The notes beneath the pieces were generated by a model that saw only the letters and a program-made list of their open reading frames with translations, made no database searches and had not been told where the DNA came from. The position numbers were made by a program, and so were the translations under genes. Of a DNA stretch of 64,000 bases, positions 30,291 to 40,740 are shown piece by piece. The stretch's first letter is position 1, and the number at the start of each line of letters is the position of its first letter. This DNA comes from Caprella mutica (taxonomy: Eukaryota > Arthropoda > Malacostraca > Amphipoda > Caprellidae), in assembly GCA_947561585.1 (NCBI GenBank), contig CANNZV010000120.1, forward strand, positions 310,001 to 374,000, given 5' to 3'.

Positions 30291-32699
30291 TTGCATTGCA
30301 AGGGATCCATCCTTTTGTTACTAATAATGACTGTAAGAGTGAGAGAGGAGAATGATTCTCCAATTTCTTCCCTAAATTCTACACCTACCAAAAAGCTTGG
30401 TAAAAAGATAAAGTTATTCAACTCAATAGATATGGAAGAAGATGAAACACCCACTTATCTGGAGACTCTGAAAACCATTTCTGAGCTACTGAAATCAGTA
30501 CAACCTGAACACTCCACACATACAAATGAAAATGCAAGTGACCTTCAAGCCGTTCGCAGTGATCTACGTCAACTACTGAACAAGATACCACCTGAAAACA
30601 ATAATACAAGAGAAAAAAAGAAAAAGAAAACCTACGTACCCTTTATGACTGAACCATCCCAAAACGATCAAATTTCGTTCTATGAAGTAACTTTTGAAGG
30701 AGATCTAAAAAGATCGGTAAATCCCTTCAAACTACAAGAAGAAATCCTTGAAACTATAGCAGAACTTCCAAAAAGACTTTTCAGCATCAACAGAAATAAG
30801 ATAATTATAGAAGTTTCTCCTAAAGAATGTTCGAAAGCAGTAACAACAATAGTTGAAATTGATGGTGTTCCATGCAAGATAGCACCATATGCACCATTTA
30901 ACACTCTCCGAGGTTTGATATACGTCAAATATATAGACTTCAGTCTAAAAAATACTCTCTCAGATTTCTCAGCTTGGCTTGCAGAGAACTACAACACAAC
31001 AAATGTATCACTAGCACCTTTCATCAAACCTCGTGACAACCAGACAACCGCCCTAATAGTCACATTTAATGAAAGCTCGCTTCCCTACAGTATGTACATA
31101 CCTGGTGAAGAAACTGACACTAAAGTGTACCCTTACACCAACAAACACATGCTTTGCTCCAAATGTCAAAATTACGGACATACTGCTACCCGTTGCCGAT
31201 CAAATACAATTATTTGCAAGAAATGCTCTCTACCAGGACATAACAAACAAGAATGTGAAACCAACAGTGAACCAAAGTGCCATCACTGCCAAGGCCCCCA
31301 CGAATCTGGTTCACGAACGTGTTCACGATTCATTCGAGAAGCAAGTCTCCTTGACATACAAAACAAAATGAAGGTGAGCTTGAGAAGAGCCATCCAAATG
31401 GAAAAAGGTGAAAACACCACAACAACTCTCCATCAAGAACAATACCTGGACTTGGTAGAGATGAAAATGTCTGAATCTGACAAAAAGTCTACCTCCCCAT
31501 GGCTACTTGACCGACAAATGACAGAAATTGCAGGCAAAGCAGGACGAATCAGATCCCTCAATTCAGAAACCTTCCTTATTGAAACGAACTCAAAATCCCA
31601 AACCGAAAAACTCATGACCATCACCCAAATAAATGGAAAACCAGTAAATATAGTGCAAAGTTCTAAATTCAATTCACCCAAGGGATTAGCATACATATAC
31701 GACTATGATCTATCCAACTTCGATACATACAAGAAAAACTTGATTGAAACTCTCCCCATCAAAGACGTAGTCATTGCCAGCTGGATAAAACCAAGAAACA
31801 CGAGAGCAATTCCTTTATTGTTCAGTTTCACCAAACCTGACACACCCCTATTCCTAAACATCATTGGAGAGCAAGCCCTTACAAGAGTATTTGAATATAA
31901 AAACAAACCAATGTTATGTAGGCAATGCCTAGAATATGGTCATACCAAAAATAGATGCAGAAACCAACTCAGATGCACAAAATGTACTGCTAGCGACCAT
32001 CTTTCAGATAACTGTGATAGTAACCAACCAACATGTTACCATTGCAAAGGAAGCCACTACAGTGGTACAAAACAATGCAAAGTACAGCAATATGAACAAG
32101 AAATCACTGCTATTCAAGGCAAAAATAGAATATCTCGAAACCAAGCTAAATTCCTTTTTCTCCAAAACAACCCTACTTTCATGACCACAAATTATGCAGA
32201 GACTGCCAACAACACAAGATCCCCCTCAGATGAAGTACTAATAGTCCAACCAACAGCCAAACAAGTTCCAATAGTTCAACCAACAAAACAAGTCCCAATA
32301 GTCCAACCAACAGAAAAACAAGTACCAAAAATAATTCCAAACACTGATGCTGGACCCAGTCACTCTTCAGATGCCTCACACAGCAACAGATTTACAATTG
32401 ATACACCAAGCAGCATGATTGAAGATGACTACACATCCACTAAGAGAATATATGATGAAATAACCGGCACTCAGGAAGCAACTCACGATGTTACTGCTTA
32501 TGAAAATGAACTCCGAAACTCTTTCAAAGCAACCAGTACCCAACCAAGATCACCGCATAAGTCAAGAAAAAACAGAGAAAGGAATAATAACTACAGATCA
32601 CCCAAAGAAGACAAACAATATTCAAAATCTGATACACCACATAAAAGTAAGGGAAATCACACAGAGAGATCTCGATCTAGGCACAGGAGAAGCAAATGA
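30291..32699 (+). CDS. LINE ORF1 protein with duplicated gag-like module and CCHC knuckles
   Basis: 802 aa if started at the first ATG. A later ATG at 30327 (residue 13) is a plausible alternative start. Nucleic-acid-binding protein of the retrotransposon ribonucleoprotein (family knowledge). Two successive modules of about 250 aa each end in a Cys-rich set of CCHC-type zinc knuckles: the first from Cys289 (LCSKCQNYGHTATRC), the second from Cys543 (LCRQCLEYGHTKNRC), each followed by further C-x2-C-x4-H-type motifs and a CH-C-G-H-SG-CxxC-like end (CHHCQGPHESG and CYHCKGSHYSG). Both modules also share an IKPR block before the knuckles. The C-terminus is Ser/Lys/Arg-rich (RSRSRHRRSK) after a short QVPIVQPT repeat. 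Confidence 0.9.
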   Translation: MHCKGSILLLLIMTVRVREENDSPISSLNSTPTKKLGKKIKLFNSIDMEEDETPTYLETLKTISELLKSVQPEHSTHTNENASDLQAVRSDLRQLLNKIPPENNNTREKKKKKTYVPFMTEPSQNDQISFYEVTFEGDLKRSVNPFKLQEEILETIAELPKRLFSINRNKIIIEVSPKECSKAVTTIVEIDGVPCKIAPYAPFNTLRGLIYVKYIDFSLKNTLSDFSAWLAENYNTTNVSLAPFIKPRDNQTTALIVTFNESSLPYSMYIPGEETDTKVYPYTNKHMLCSKCQNYGHTATRCRSNTIICKKCSLPGHNKQECETNSEPKCHHCQGPHESGSRTCSRFIREASLLDIQNKMKVSLRRAIQMEKGENTTTTLHQEQYLDLVEMKMSESDKKSTSPWLLDRQMTEIAGKAGRIRSLNSETFLIETNSKSQTEKLMTITQINGKPVNIVQSSKFNSPKGLAYIYDYDLSNFDTYKKNLIETLPIKDVVIASWIKPRNTRAIPLLFSFTKPDTPLFLNIIGEQALTRVFEYKNKPMLCRQCLEYGHTKNRCRNQLRCTKCTASDHLSDNCDSNQPTCYHCKGSHYSGTKQCKVQQYEQEITAIQGKNRISRNQAKFLFLQNNPTFMTTNYAETANNTRSPSDEVLIVQPTAKQVPIVQPTKQVPIVQPTEKQVPKIIPNTDAGPSHSSDASHSNRFTIDTPSSMIEDDYTSTKRIYDEITGTQEATHDVTAYENELRNSFKATSTQPRSPHKSRKNRERNNNYRSPKEDKQYSKSDTPHKSKGNHTERSRSRHRRSK

Positions 32700-32752
32700 A
32701 CCAATCTAAATAAAACAAACTAAACCTAATCAACTCTTCTAGAACAGCATTC

Positions 32753-35512
32753 ATGGAGACAATACTTCAATGGAACGCTCGAGGCATCAAATCAGCCAAA
32801 CAAGATCTAATTAAGCTAGAAGAGAACAACAAACCTTCAGCAATAGCCATACAAGAGACCTTCCTAGGGAACGATATAATGATCAAAATCCCAGGATACA
32901 TAGGAATATGTAAACAAGGCCACTACAACCACCGCTTTCACGGAGGAGTCGCAATATACATACACGCATCATGCCCATATGAAACAGTAAACATCATTAG
33001 TGATCACCAAATAGTAGCTGCAAAAATTACAACTGGACAAAACCTAACCATGACAATAGCATCTATATATCTACCAAGTAGAGAGAAAGTTACCATCCAG
33101 TCTCTCAATAATATTATAAACCAGATTCCTACCCCATTCATTCTGCTAGGTGACTTCAATGGTCACCACGAATCCTGGGGAACTCATCCATCTGACCAAA
33201 GAGGAAGAATAATAGTCCAGGCAATTAATAACAAACAACTCAACTGTCTGAATGACGGAACAGCAACACACGACTCAGGATCAGCAATAGACTTGACCAT
33301 CTGCAGGCCGAACCTATCACCTCTTATTGATTGGCATGTGTTGCCATCCGTGCTTTCCAGCGATCATCACCCAATACTTTCTACCATCACTCCAACTACT
33401 ACTAACAATGATCAAGCTACTGAAAAATACAATTTAAAAAAAGCCAATTGGGATAATTATGAAGCAGACACAATATGGCAGGACTTACCAAACCCAAACA
33501 ACTTTGCAAACTGTGAAACTCTCCTACAAGATCTCTACTATAGACTATATAAGGCTGCTGATCACCACATCCCTAAAACAATCCACAAAAGATTCTATCC
33601 AAAGTCATACTGGAACACTGAATGTACCAGATTATGGAGAGAGCGCGAGAAATTGTACAGAACTTATAAAAGAAATAATACCATAGCCAACAAAATAGCT
33701 TGGAAACGAATGAGAGCCCAAACCAAAAAGTATATCAGAGAGTCTAAACAAAAAGAATTTCAAGAATACCTGAGCTCTATGAAATATAACACACCAATGT
33801 CCCAAATCTATACCAAACTTAGAGCACTAAGAGGCAGACCATCTCGCCCAATCCATATGCTGAAAGAACAAAACAGATCTTATACGACCTGCTCAGAGAT
33901 TGCCAACAAACTTGCATCATCATTTGCATCCATATCAAGCTACAATGATGACTCTCCATTCCAACGCATTAGAATAACTGAAGAATCAATAGATCTTGAT
34001 TTCCATACAAACCACGAAGAAGAATATAACTTGCCCTTCACTAAAGTAGAACTTCAATATGCCTTATCGTCAACTAACAATACATCACCAGGACCAGACA
34101 AAGTACATTATCTTATGTTAAAGAATCTTCCTGAACAAGGACTTAATCATCTACTGAAATTATTTAATAGATTTTGGAACGCTCTCTACTATCCCCCTCA
34201 GTGGCGTCAATCCATCATTATACCAATTCATAAACCTGGAAAAGATCCTTCCGATCCCAAAAGCTACCGACCAATTGCCCTAACAAGCTGTTTAGGCAAG
34301 CTATTCGAAAAATTAATTAATAGAAGACTAGTCGAATATTTTGAAAATCATAAATTATTCTCCAACTACCAATGTGGTTTTAGAAGAAACAGAGCCACTG
34401 TAGACCATCTGGTTAGACTTGACTCTTATATCCGCAATTCATTCGCAAGAGATAAAATAACAGTAGGAGTCTTTTTCGACCTGCAGAAAGCCTACGACAC
34501 AACATGGAGATACGGAATAATGAGAGACATTCACAGGCACGGCCTTAGAGGCACCCTCCCTCTATTCATTCAAGAATTCCTCAGAGAAAGAAGATTCCAA
34601 GTGGCAGTTGGCTCTTCCAAATCTGATGAAAAGATGCAAATAGCTGGCATTCCGCAGGGATGCATACTCTCTGTAACCCTGTTTGCAATTAAGATCAACT
34701 CGTTATCTTCCATTATACCCTCTCATATCCATCATTCCCTTTTTGTGGATGATATCCAAATAGCATATTCAGGCTACTCCATGCAAAGCATCATACAAAA
34801 CCTGCAACCAGTTATCAACAAAATAGCCCTCTGGGCAACAGCTAATGGCTTCACCTTCTCCCCTGCAAAAACTCATAGCATAATTTTCCACCCAAAACCA
34901 GACTTCCCACAGCTTCCTACTCTACAACTCAATGGAGTACAAATTGAAGTAGAGAAAACTGTTAAGTTCCTGGGGTTAACCTGGGACTCTCAACTAACAT
35001 GGAAACAGCACATTGATAACCTAATCACCTCTTGTAACAAACCGCTCAATCTTATTCGAACATTGTCCTCTCTCAAATGGGGAGCAGACCAGTTCACAAT
35101 GCTACACACATACAAACTCATCATCAGACCGAAACTAGACTATGGTTGTGTAGTCTACGGTTCCGCTAATATCTCTTCACTAAATAAAATAGAATCAATC
35201 CAAAATGAAGCCCTACGCATCTGTCTGGGAGCTTTTCGCTCCTCTCCAGTGGAAAGCCTTCGCATACTCTCCAACCAACCATCTCTAACAAACAGAAGAG
35301 ACGACTTATTATGCCGCTACTTCATCAAGAGCAAATGCTTTATTTCAAACCCAGTCCATAACAACCTGCACAACAATAACCTACTGCGTTTCATGCTCAA
35401 TAGCCAACAATCCAATAAAGCCATCATCTCCCGAACGCACAATGCTGTCAATGAACTTCAAATTGTGACGCAACCAGTATTACCATACAAAACTCCCCAA
35501 GTCTACTCATGA
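32753..35512 (+). CDS. LINE ORF2: endonuclease and reverse transcriptase, cut by a TGA before RNase H
   Basis: 919 aa to the TGA at 35510. Nicks target DNA and reverse-transcribes the element RNA in place (target-primed reverse transcription, family knowledge). The endonuclease covers about residues 1-225: QWNARG, IQETFLG, GDFNGHHESWG (Asp134, Asn136), AIDLTI, SSDHHPI (Asp204, His205). The reverse transcriptase covers about 420-760: SPGPDKVHYLMLK, PIHKPGKDPSDPKSYRPIAL, FFDLQKAYDT, GIPQGCILS and FVDD at 664-667. All catalytic blocks appear intact. The frame stays open past the TGA to 36460, so the stop is a point change or a readthrough site; I infer point change. Confidence 0.9.
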   Translation: METILQWNARGIKSAKQDLIKLEENNKPSAIAIQETFLGNDIMIKIPGYIGICKQGHYNHRFHGGVAIYIHASCPYETVNIISDHQIVAAKITTGQNLTMTIASIYLPSREKVTIQSLNNIINQIPTPFILLGDFNGHHESWGTHPSDQRGRIIVQAINNKQLNCLNDGTATHDSGSAIDLTICRPNLSPLIDWHVLPSVLSSDHHPILSTITPTTTNNDQATEKYNLKKANWDNYEADTIWQDLPNPNNFANCETLLQDLYYRLYKAADHHIPKTIHKRFYPKSYWNTECTRLWREREKLYRTYKRNNTIANKIAWKRMRAQTKKYIRESKQKEFQEYLSSMKYNTPMSQIYTKLRALRGRPSRPIHMLKEQNRSYTTCSEIANKLASSFASISSYNDDSPFQRIRITEESIDLDFHTNHEEEYNLPFTKVELQYALSSTNNTSPGPDKVHYLMLKNLPEQGLNHLLKLFNRFWNALYYPPQWRQSIIIPIHKPGKDPSDPKSYRPIALTSCLGKLFEKLINRRLVEYFENHKLFSNYQCGFRRNRATVDHLVRLDSYIRNSFARDKITVGVFFDLQKAYDTTWRYGIMRDIHRHGLRGTLPLFIQEFLRERRFQVAVGSSKSDEKMQIAGIPQGCILSVTLFAIKINSLSSIIPSHIHHSLFVDDIQIAYSGYSMQSIIQNLQPVINKIALWATANGFTFSPAKTHSIIFHPKPDFPQLPTLQLNGVQIEVEKTVKFLGLTWDSQLTWKQHIDNLITSCNKPLNLIRTLSSLKWGADQFTMLHTYKLIIRPKLDYGCVVYGSANISSLNKIESIQNEALRICLGAFRSSPVESLRILSNQPSLTNRRDDLLCRYFIKSKCFISNPVHNNLHNNNLLRFMLNSQQSNKAIISRTHNAVNELQIVTQPVLPYKTPQVYS

Positions 35513-36460
35513 ACACTACTCAGACCCAAAATAGATACAGAACTTGTTAGTCCAATAAGCAAATCTATCCAAAACTTTAACCCAATTTTTCGAAACCATG
35601 TTGATGAGAATTATCCAAATTACCGCCACATCTACACGGACGGTTCGAAGGATCACCAAAGAGTTGGCAGTGCAGCCATTTTTGGACATAGATCTCTCCT
35701 TGCAACCCCTCCCCAAATAGCTTCAATTTATACTGCAGAACTCCACGCACTCAAACTTGCCACCAATCTAATAGCTGTAAATCTAATCACTACTCCAACA
35801 GATAAAAACTACCTGATATGCACAGATTCTCTTAGTGCAGTCCTAGCCATCCAGAACCTAGAACCAAAAAATGCCCTTTTATACAAACTCCAACTTCTAT
35901 TCAATAATCTGCTCAACAACAACCTCAACATCACAATAATATGGATACCTGGACATAGCAATATCCCAGGCAATAATATAGCAGACAAAAAAGCGAAAGA
36001 AGCATCCAGAAAACCAGCTGAACTAATCCTCTGTCCATACACAGACTGGACACAAGAAATCATGAAAAAAGTTGTGAACCGCTGGAAAGAACACTGGATG
36101 ACAGTGAATACCCACCTCAGACAAATAAAGCCAGAACCAGGCAAATGGAAAGAATTGAAACTACCGAGAAAACAAGGTGTAATAATCAATAGACTTCGAA
36201 TAGGACACACAAACCTCACCCACAGCCATCTCATGGATAATACAGTTGCAATAGGAACTCCACCATGCCCATTTTGCAATAACGAAGCACTGAGCATCAA
36301 ACACATCTTTGAAAATTGCACAGAACTCTTAGAACAGAGAGAAACTCATCTGGAACAAAGACCCAACCAACCATTAACCATAGCTGTGTTGAATAACCAT
36401 ATCAAAACAGAGAATATTTTCAACTTTCTTGATTCCATAGATATCATTAATAATATCTAA
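35513..36460 (+). pseudogene. LINE ORF2 C-terminal part: RNase H and Cys/His motif
   Basis: Same reading frame as ORF2, separated only by the TGA at 35510-35512. RNase H signatures appear in order: YTDGS (Asp codon 35639), YTAELHALKLA, CTDSLSAVLAI, and IWIPGHSNIPGNNIAD. The terminal CPFC...H....C motif is usual for I-type elements. It would not be translated without readthrough. The minus-strand frame of 170 codons across it is a shadow. Confidence 0.85.
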
Positions 36461-36640
36461 CCATCAGATATATCACAATTTCACCTCTCACATTCTCCTC
36501 CCTCTCTCACCCTTTGCGGAACCCAAAATTGTTAATATGTTAGATTGATAAAACTGTTGAATTGTAACATGACCACAGAAATGGAGTCTCTCTGATGTGG
36601 TCCAGTGTTTTGTAATAAAAATAAAAATTATATTGTTTCT

Positions 36641-37017
36641 TTATCTAAAATAGCTACATTCTTTTTTTCTATTGGCTACATCTTAACTCATTTACTTCAC
36701 AAGAGTTCAATATAGACTATAGAGGTACCGTAACTAGGAAATTTCTTGCTTACATGACCTATCTCGGAACAGAAGACGATTGTAGTTTATTAACAGAATA
36801 ATTGTATTTATTCCTGAAAAGAATATGTTCTAATAAAAATAATTATTTTACATAACGAGAATATTTTTATCATGTAAGGAATATTCTTTATTTTGAATAT
36901 GCTCAAGACTATATTTTTATACAAAATGCATATTGTCACAAACCTAGTTATTACAGTAGCAAGGCTCTGTAACTAAGTTAATACAATAAACTCTGAAAAA
37001 ATTGGAAAATAATATAA
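36641..37017. other. Intergenic DNA, nothing recognised
   Basis: AT-rich spacer. AATATTCTT-type runs only. Confidence 0.4.
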
Positions 37018-37110
37018 TTGTCACAGGGCCCAATTGTCGTGGGCCCAATTGTCATGGGGCCCAATTGTCGGGGCCCAATTGTCCTGGGCCCATCTGTCGG
37101 GCCACGTACC
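37018..37110 (-). repeat. Foldback-type arm, inverted partner of 27731-27850
   Basis: Five words of the form GGGCCCAATTGTC on the + strand, the reverse complement of those at 27745-27800, ending CATCTGTCGGGCC then GTACCC. Confidence 0.5.
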
Positions 37111-37330
37111 CAAATATACACAAATGGCTCCATAGAGGACAGTGGTGTGGGAGTAGCAACTGTCTATGGAAATGTCACTCGCTCTGTATCCCTCCCAGAG
37201 ATAGCATCTGTGTATACTGCAGAAATACGTGAAAGGAAACTGAGACGATTCTTCTGATTCACTCAGTTCTGTCCATGGTCTGTCAAATATAAGCCCTAAA
37301 ATTCACTTAGTATAACGCCTCCAACTTTAA
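37105..37330 (+). pseudogene. LINE RNase H fragment
   Basis: Reads YTNGSIEDSGVGVATVYG then SLPEIASVYTAEI, the RNase H YTDGS and E-helix blocks. After a frameshift it continues as DSLSSVHGLSNISPK, the third block. It is a different LINE from the one at 29937. An A-rich run at 37501-37512 may mark its 3' end. Confidence 0.6.
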
Positions 37331-37651
37331 TTCCACATGCTAATTATAATGGGTTAACACCCCTTAGATTTTGTACAGCCAAAACAAACTTTCTTTTTCT
37401 GGTCAGGTTCTGAAAAGATTATCAGCAGAGTGGGACTTATCATCGCCTTGCAGGTTAAGTGTAGGTGGGAAAACTATAAACTCAACTACCTTGCTAACTC
37501 AAAAAAAAAAAAGAATTAGACGGACTTAATGAACATGAAATCCACTGAACATTATTCTGAAAACGAAATCTTTAATAAAATTGAAACCACAAATAAATCT
37601 ACAAAAACAACTGAATCTGTGTCAAATAGTAACCCTATTCGATGAGTCCTA

Positions 37652-38948
37652 CAGGGTGAGGCGTAAGTTTGGAAGCAAATGAAAGTGCATATTATAATCC
37701 AACGAAAAATATATTTAATAATTTACAGTTATGTATTATTACATAAGGGTTTTAAGAATTCAAAAATCATAAATTTATTCAAAATGTCTCCCCTTGTTTT
37801 TAATAACAGCCTCAAATCTCCTCCGAACTCCTCCTACTGCGGCACGCAACTGTTCTTGTGAAATTTCCTTCCAAGATCTCTGGAGCGAACGCTTTATATC
37901 ATCCACACTGCGATGGAATTTACCACAGGCCTTTGATTCAAGAATGGACCATACCGAAAAGTCCATAGGATTAACATCTGGGGAGCAGGGAGGTCACATT
38001 TCTTTGGACCAAAACCGTGGAAGATGGTCATGGCACCAGTTTTGAGTGACATTTGCAGTATGTGAAGTCGCGCCGTCTTGCTGAAATGTCCATAGAGTGT
38101 CATTACCGAAGTGATCCTTAGCTGACTCCAACATTGGCGTCAAAATATTCTCAATATAACATTTAGCATTGATTTTGGCGCCTTGTTCCGCAAAAATTAA
38201 AGGAGATCTCCAAGTTTCTGAAACGGCGGCCCAGACCATTACTGAAGCAGGTTTCATGGTTATGTGGACAGTTTTTTGGTTGTATGGGATGTCTTTTGCA
38301 CTTTTACCAATTATTCTGTCATTCCTCCGGTTGTGAGCCAATTCCACTGTGAAATTTTTTTCGTCAGACTAAACAAATTCACCAGCCGTGCCAGACTTTA
38401 ATTCTCTCAGAAGTGCTTTGCTTCTCTCCAATCTCTTTTTCTTTACAGCTTCTGACAGAGTCTGTCTCTTTTGGAGGGTGAAAGAGGACATCTTTAGGTC
38501 TTCTTTGACAACTCTTCTCATTGTTCTGGGACTCACATTAGCTGTTTTGGCTAACAATCGTATTGACCTTTTCGGGTTCCTCCTGATCTTCTCTCGGGCA
38601 CATTTTATCAGTTGTTTGGTGCGTTGTGAGCGTGGTCTACCACTTCTTGGACGATCAGTCAAGTCTCCTCTCTCATTAAAACGCTTCACACACTTCCAAA
38701 CAGTCGATCTCGCTATTGAGAGAGTCTTTGAAATGACGGAATCTGACTTCCCGGCACGGTGTAGAGCAATAATGGCTTCTCTTTTGTCTGACATTTTTGA
38801 ATTGACTAAATTTTTGTAAAAAATAACACTGCGACCTCATAATGTAGTGTCTCTACTATAGTTCAAACCCTATCACCTACTTAGGAGCTTATTTTTAAGA
38901 ATTATATTAATGTTTGAAAAATTGCTTCCAAACTTACGCCCCACCCTG
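37652..38948 (-). mobile_element. maT-like (DD37D) Tc1/mariner transposon
   Basis: 1,297 bp bounded by TA (37650-37651, 38949-38950) with 27-bp terminal inverted repeats starting CAGGGTG-GGCGTAAGTTTG, one mismatch between ends. It carries a full-length transposase frame on the minus strand with two stops. Length, ends and catalytic spacing fit the maT branch of the Tc1/mariner superfamily. Confidence 0.9.
37775..38794 (-). pseudogene. Tc1/mariner transposase, two in-frame stops
   Basis: 340 codons in one uninterrupted phase from the ATG at 38794 to the terminal stop. The N-terminal half has two helix-turn-helix regions (MSDKREAIIALHRAGKSDSV; CVKRFNERGDLTDRPRSGRP, the GRPR linker) and a second HTH. 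A TAG at 38369-38371 lies just before the SDEKNFTVE block (first catalytic Asp). The second Asp is in QQDGATSHTA. A TGA at 37994-37996 sits at a position usually Trp. The third Asp is in SPDVNPMD, 37 residues after the second. Both stops look like single-base changes, so it is recently inactivated. Confidence 0.88.
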
Positions 38949-39042
38949 TATTTTCTATGAAAGAATATTTTTGATTTTCCACAACCGTTGGGGATAATTG
39001 AGGGGAGACTGAATTATTTCAGTTTGTTATAAGACTGCAGTA

Positions 39043-39140
39043 GAACTTCGTATTTTATAGTGAATTTAGAGTCCTGAGTAAGAGAATTACCCCGTGTAGT
39101 GAGCAAATAATGTATTTATTTTGGATGATTTCATTTACGT
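39043..39140 (+). repeat. Partial copy of MITE family L
   Basis: Shares CAGTA.AA.TTC, TATAGTGAA, GTCCTGAGTAAG and TAGTGAGCAA with 41944-42030. Confidence 0.45.
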
Positions 39141-39504
39141 TAAGTAGAATTTATTTTGAGAAGTGTTTTGGTGTTAACTTGACAGCCCGCAGAACATTTT
39201 ATTGGTAAAATAGTTCAGAAACTATCGGTGCAGACTCTAACTGCAAAGTATACTCATGGTGATATACTGATCATATGCATTGCATTTATTATAAGTACAT
39301 TACTTAGAAAATACCTTTTTCCAATATCAAAATAAGTAACCTTTTATTCAGTAAAGGAAATTAATGATTTGTTGAGATATTTCGAATATAAAAGATAAAA
39401 CAATTAATTAATAATAATTATTTTTTTACTTTAAAAAAACTTTTACTTACATTAATTTCCTTACAATTTTTAATACATAAAACGTTTATAATGCTCAACA
39501 CAGA

Positions 39505-39664
39505 GGGTAAGTTCCAAGTTATCGAACGGTTCCACATTTTCGATCATGTAGCTACTAGAAAACATCTAAAAGTTTGTACGAATAAAATTGGCTTAAATAA
39601 TAATTATTATATTTTTTTTTACATGTCGAAAATGTAGAACCGTCCGATAACTCGAACCTCTACC
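39505..39664. mobile_element. MITE family I, copy 1
   Basis: About 160 bp. Left AAGTTATCGAACGGTTCCAC-ATTTTCG pairs with right CGAAAATGTAGAACCGTCCG-ATAACTCG. Related to 47415-47562. Confidence 0.6.
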
Positions 39665-39829
39665 GAATTCAACGTTTCGTTGAATACCTCTCATTCATTT
39701 ATTTAATAATTTCCAAGTACTGTATTAACATAATATCATTACAATTATAATGAATGTGGGAAGGTCATATTTCCATCGGAATTTATTTATTTATTTATCA
39801 TCTTGTTATTCGCTTAACTGAAAAAGTGT

Positions 39830-40265
39830 TCAACCAAATTACCTGAAAATTGGTGAAACGATTGGTCAATGTCAAGTGACCTGCTGGTGGAATTTTGGGA
39901 GCGACCCAGTCCAAGGTCACGGTCATTTATAACTTAAGAAGTATTGAACTATATTGCATGAAACTTGGTGGGACGCTGTGTCAATATGCAGGAACCATTT
40001 TGGGAGTGATCGGGTCAAAGTTCAAAGTCAAGGACATTTGTAACTCAATAACTCCAAAAGTATTCAACAAATTGTCTGAAATTTGATGGAACGATTGGTC
40101 AATGTCTAGGAACGATCTGGTAGAATTTTGGAAGTGATCTGGTCAAAGGTCAAGGTCATTTATAACTCAAAAAGTATTGTACCATATTGCATGAAACTTG
40201 GTGGGAAGATTGGTTATTATCCAGTTAGCAGTTTCTTGAATTTTGGGAGAGAACGGGTCAAAGCG
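39830..40265 (+). repeat. Dispersed module rich in AGGTCA half-sites
   Basis: Three to four degenerate copies of a module of about 110 bp: GTATTGAACTATATTGCATG, AAACTTGGTGGGA, TTTTGGGAGTGATCGGGTCA, AAGGTCAAGGTCATTTATAA. Single modules occur inverted at 50405-50525 and 63690-63800. Confidence 0.65.
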
Positions 40266-40350
40266 GGGGCGAAGGTAAGCGCTCTACCGAGTGCACATAA
40301 TCTAGTTATTATTATGCAGTGATGAGTAAAGTCTAGATACAATTGTTTCA

Positions 40351-40740
40351 GTACAGGTAAAGCTCTTACAGCGGACGATATTTGAACGGACACCCACCCC
40401 AAAGGACTAAAATTGTCCATTCTACCGGACTGCAGATTGCTACAACGACCTCTTTAAATTATATGGCTTGAATTTTTTCATCCATCTACCAAGTATCTAG
40501 CTAGTCAAATATTTATTATATTCAGAGGTATTGCAATTTGAAAAATTACAATCAACACTTTAATGTATTGTTTTTCAGATTTTAAGTATTTTGATCTAGT
40601 TACCCCCATATATGTACATTTTCTTTGATTAGAAAAGTTCTATAGAAATTAAAAAGAGGTGTAACTATTATATATTATAGAATAGTTACAGTTATACCTA
40701 CCTTATCATTTCGTACATTCATATCAGTAAGTTATAAAAA
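40351..40740 (+). repeat. Dispersed repeat P, copy 2
   Basis: Aligns with 28736-29110 (TTTGATTAGAAAAGTTCTAT, GAAATTAAAAAGAGGTGTAA). Confidence 0.55.

Larger units (their letters stand above)
29937..36627 (+). mobile_element. Nearly full-length I/Nimb-like non-LTR retrotransposon
   Basis: About 6.7 kb flanked by a perfect 13-bp target duplication TTATATTGTTTCT (29924-29936 and 36628-36640), with a short 3' A-rich tail (TAATAAAAATAAAAA). Order: 5' UTR, ORF1 with zinc knuckles, 53-nt gap, ORF2 with apurinic-type endonuclease, reverse transcriptase, RNase H and a terminal Cys/His motif. An RNase H domain and FVDD in the polymerase fit the I superfamily (I/Nimb) better than Jockey. Only one in-frame stop is seen, so the insertion is young. 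Confidence 0.9.

Noticed and set aside
35809..36321. Minus-strand 170-codon frame
   Set aside because: Antisense shadow of the LINE RNase H region.
38388..38819. Plus-strand 143-codon frame inside the mariner element
   Set aside because: Antisense shadow of the transposase.
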